A stretch of DNA of 64,000 bases, taken from NCBI GenBank assembly GCA_022818135.1, contig JAFMSR010000009.1, positions 25,617,070 through 25,681,069 of the forward strand, read 5' to 3'. The translations under genes and the position numbers were made by a program. Within the stretch, counting starts at the first letter, position 1. Every line of letters starts with the position of its first letter. The notes beneath the pieces were generated by a model. The model had not been told where the DNA came from and ran no database searches. It saw only the letters and a program-made list of their open reading frames with translations. The DNA is from Saxidomus purpurata (lineage: Eukaryota; Mollusca; Bivalvia; Venerida; Veneridae). This document shows, one piece after another, positions 63,853 through 64,000 of the stretch.

Positions 63853-64000
63853 GTAAGAATGACATTGTCATCAAAAGAGATATTGATATTGGAAACCATT
63901 TTCATACCATTCTGTGAGAAAATCTTTACCTTTTAAATACAATATTTTTTATCAAAAGACTAAATTTAGTTCACACCTGCTCTCAGTTGCCGTTGAAAAA

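Noticed and set aside
2376..63852. Assignment to LRP2 (megalin), which also has 10- and 11-module clusters
   Set aside because: EGF run after propeller 8, the furin-type site and the blade wording fit LRP1.

Overview
This is one window of a eukaryotic, almost certainly molluscan (probably bivalve) genome: AT-rich, no compact genes, many short exons with GT-AG introns, and a dense load of tRNA-derived SINEs, MITE-like elements and minisatellites of kinds I associate with bivalve genomes. The organism call is inference. The gene call is strong.

Everything that codes belongs to one plus-strand gene that starts before the window and runs past its right edge: an orthologue of LDL receptor-related protein 1 (LRP1), the giant endocytic receptor. 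I place 46 exons plus a duplicated pair and a truncated exon copy, about 8 kb of coding sequence (roughly 2,600-2,700 residues). In order: end of a YWTD beta-propeller (2376-3403), EGF (3901), a full propeller (4792-9722), EGF (10340), another propeller plus EGF (10921-13399), an 11.85-kb intron, ten LDL-receptor class A (LA) modules (25251-37569), two calcium-binding-type EGFs (38146, 41391), a propeller (42062-43517), EGF (44056), a second LA cluster (44215-54696), two EGFs (55695, 56745), a propeller carrying a furin-type RRKR site (57365-61765), and a run of laminin-like EGFs (62320-63852). This order, the 10 + 11 LA count and the furin site in the last propeller match vertebrate LRP1 clusters III and IV. 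The rest of the EGF run, the membrane segment and the NPxY tail should lie beyond 64,000. Nearly all LA and EGF exons are phase 1-1.

Two things break the gene model in 48.0-53.9 kb. A block of about 2.4 kb holding LA IV-6 and IV-7 is present twice in tandem, the first copy ending in a truncated LA IV-8 exon with an immediate stop. The exons for LA IV-4, IV-5 and both copies of IV-6 carry single-base indels. Collapsing the duplication gives exactly 11 LA modules, so an assembly or haplotype artefact is likely, but a real duplication is not excluded.

The most unusual signal is in the introns. At four LRP1 introns a minisatellite sits exactly on a splice site and its unit contains a copy of that site: a donor array after LA III-8 (36240-36965), an acceptor array before LA III-7 (33813-33914), and two arrays that copy acceptor plus exon start, before LA IV-3 (46360-46771) and before the propeller-8 exon (59948-60152). 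Other non-coding content: a 33-bp minisatellite (196-1912), a satellite that appears to have grown inside the core of a palindromic MITE (27664-28648), a large foldback (23015-23635), several MITE and SINE families in multiple copies, and a decayed pogo/Tigger-like transposase fragment (40020-40450).
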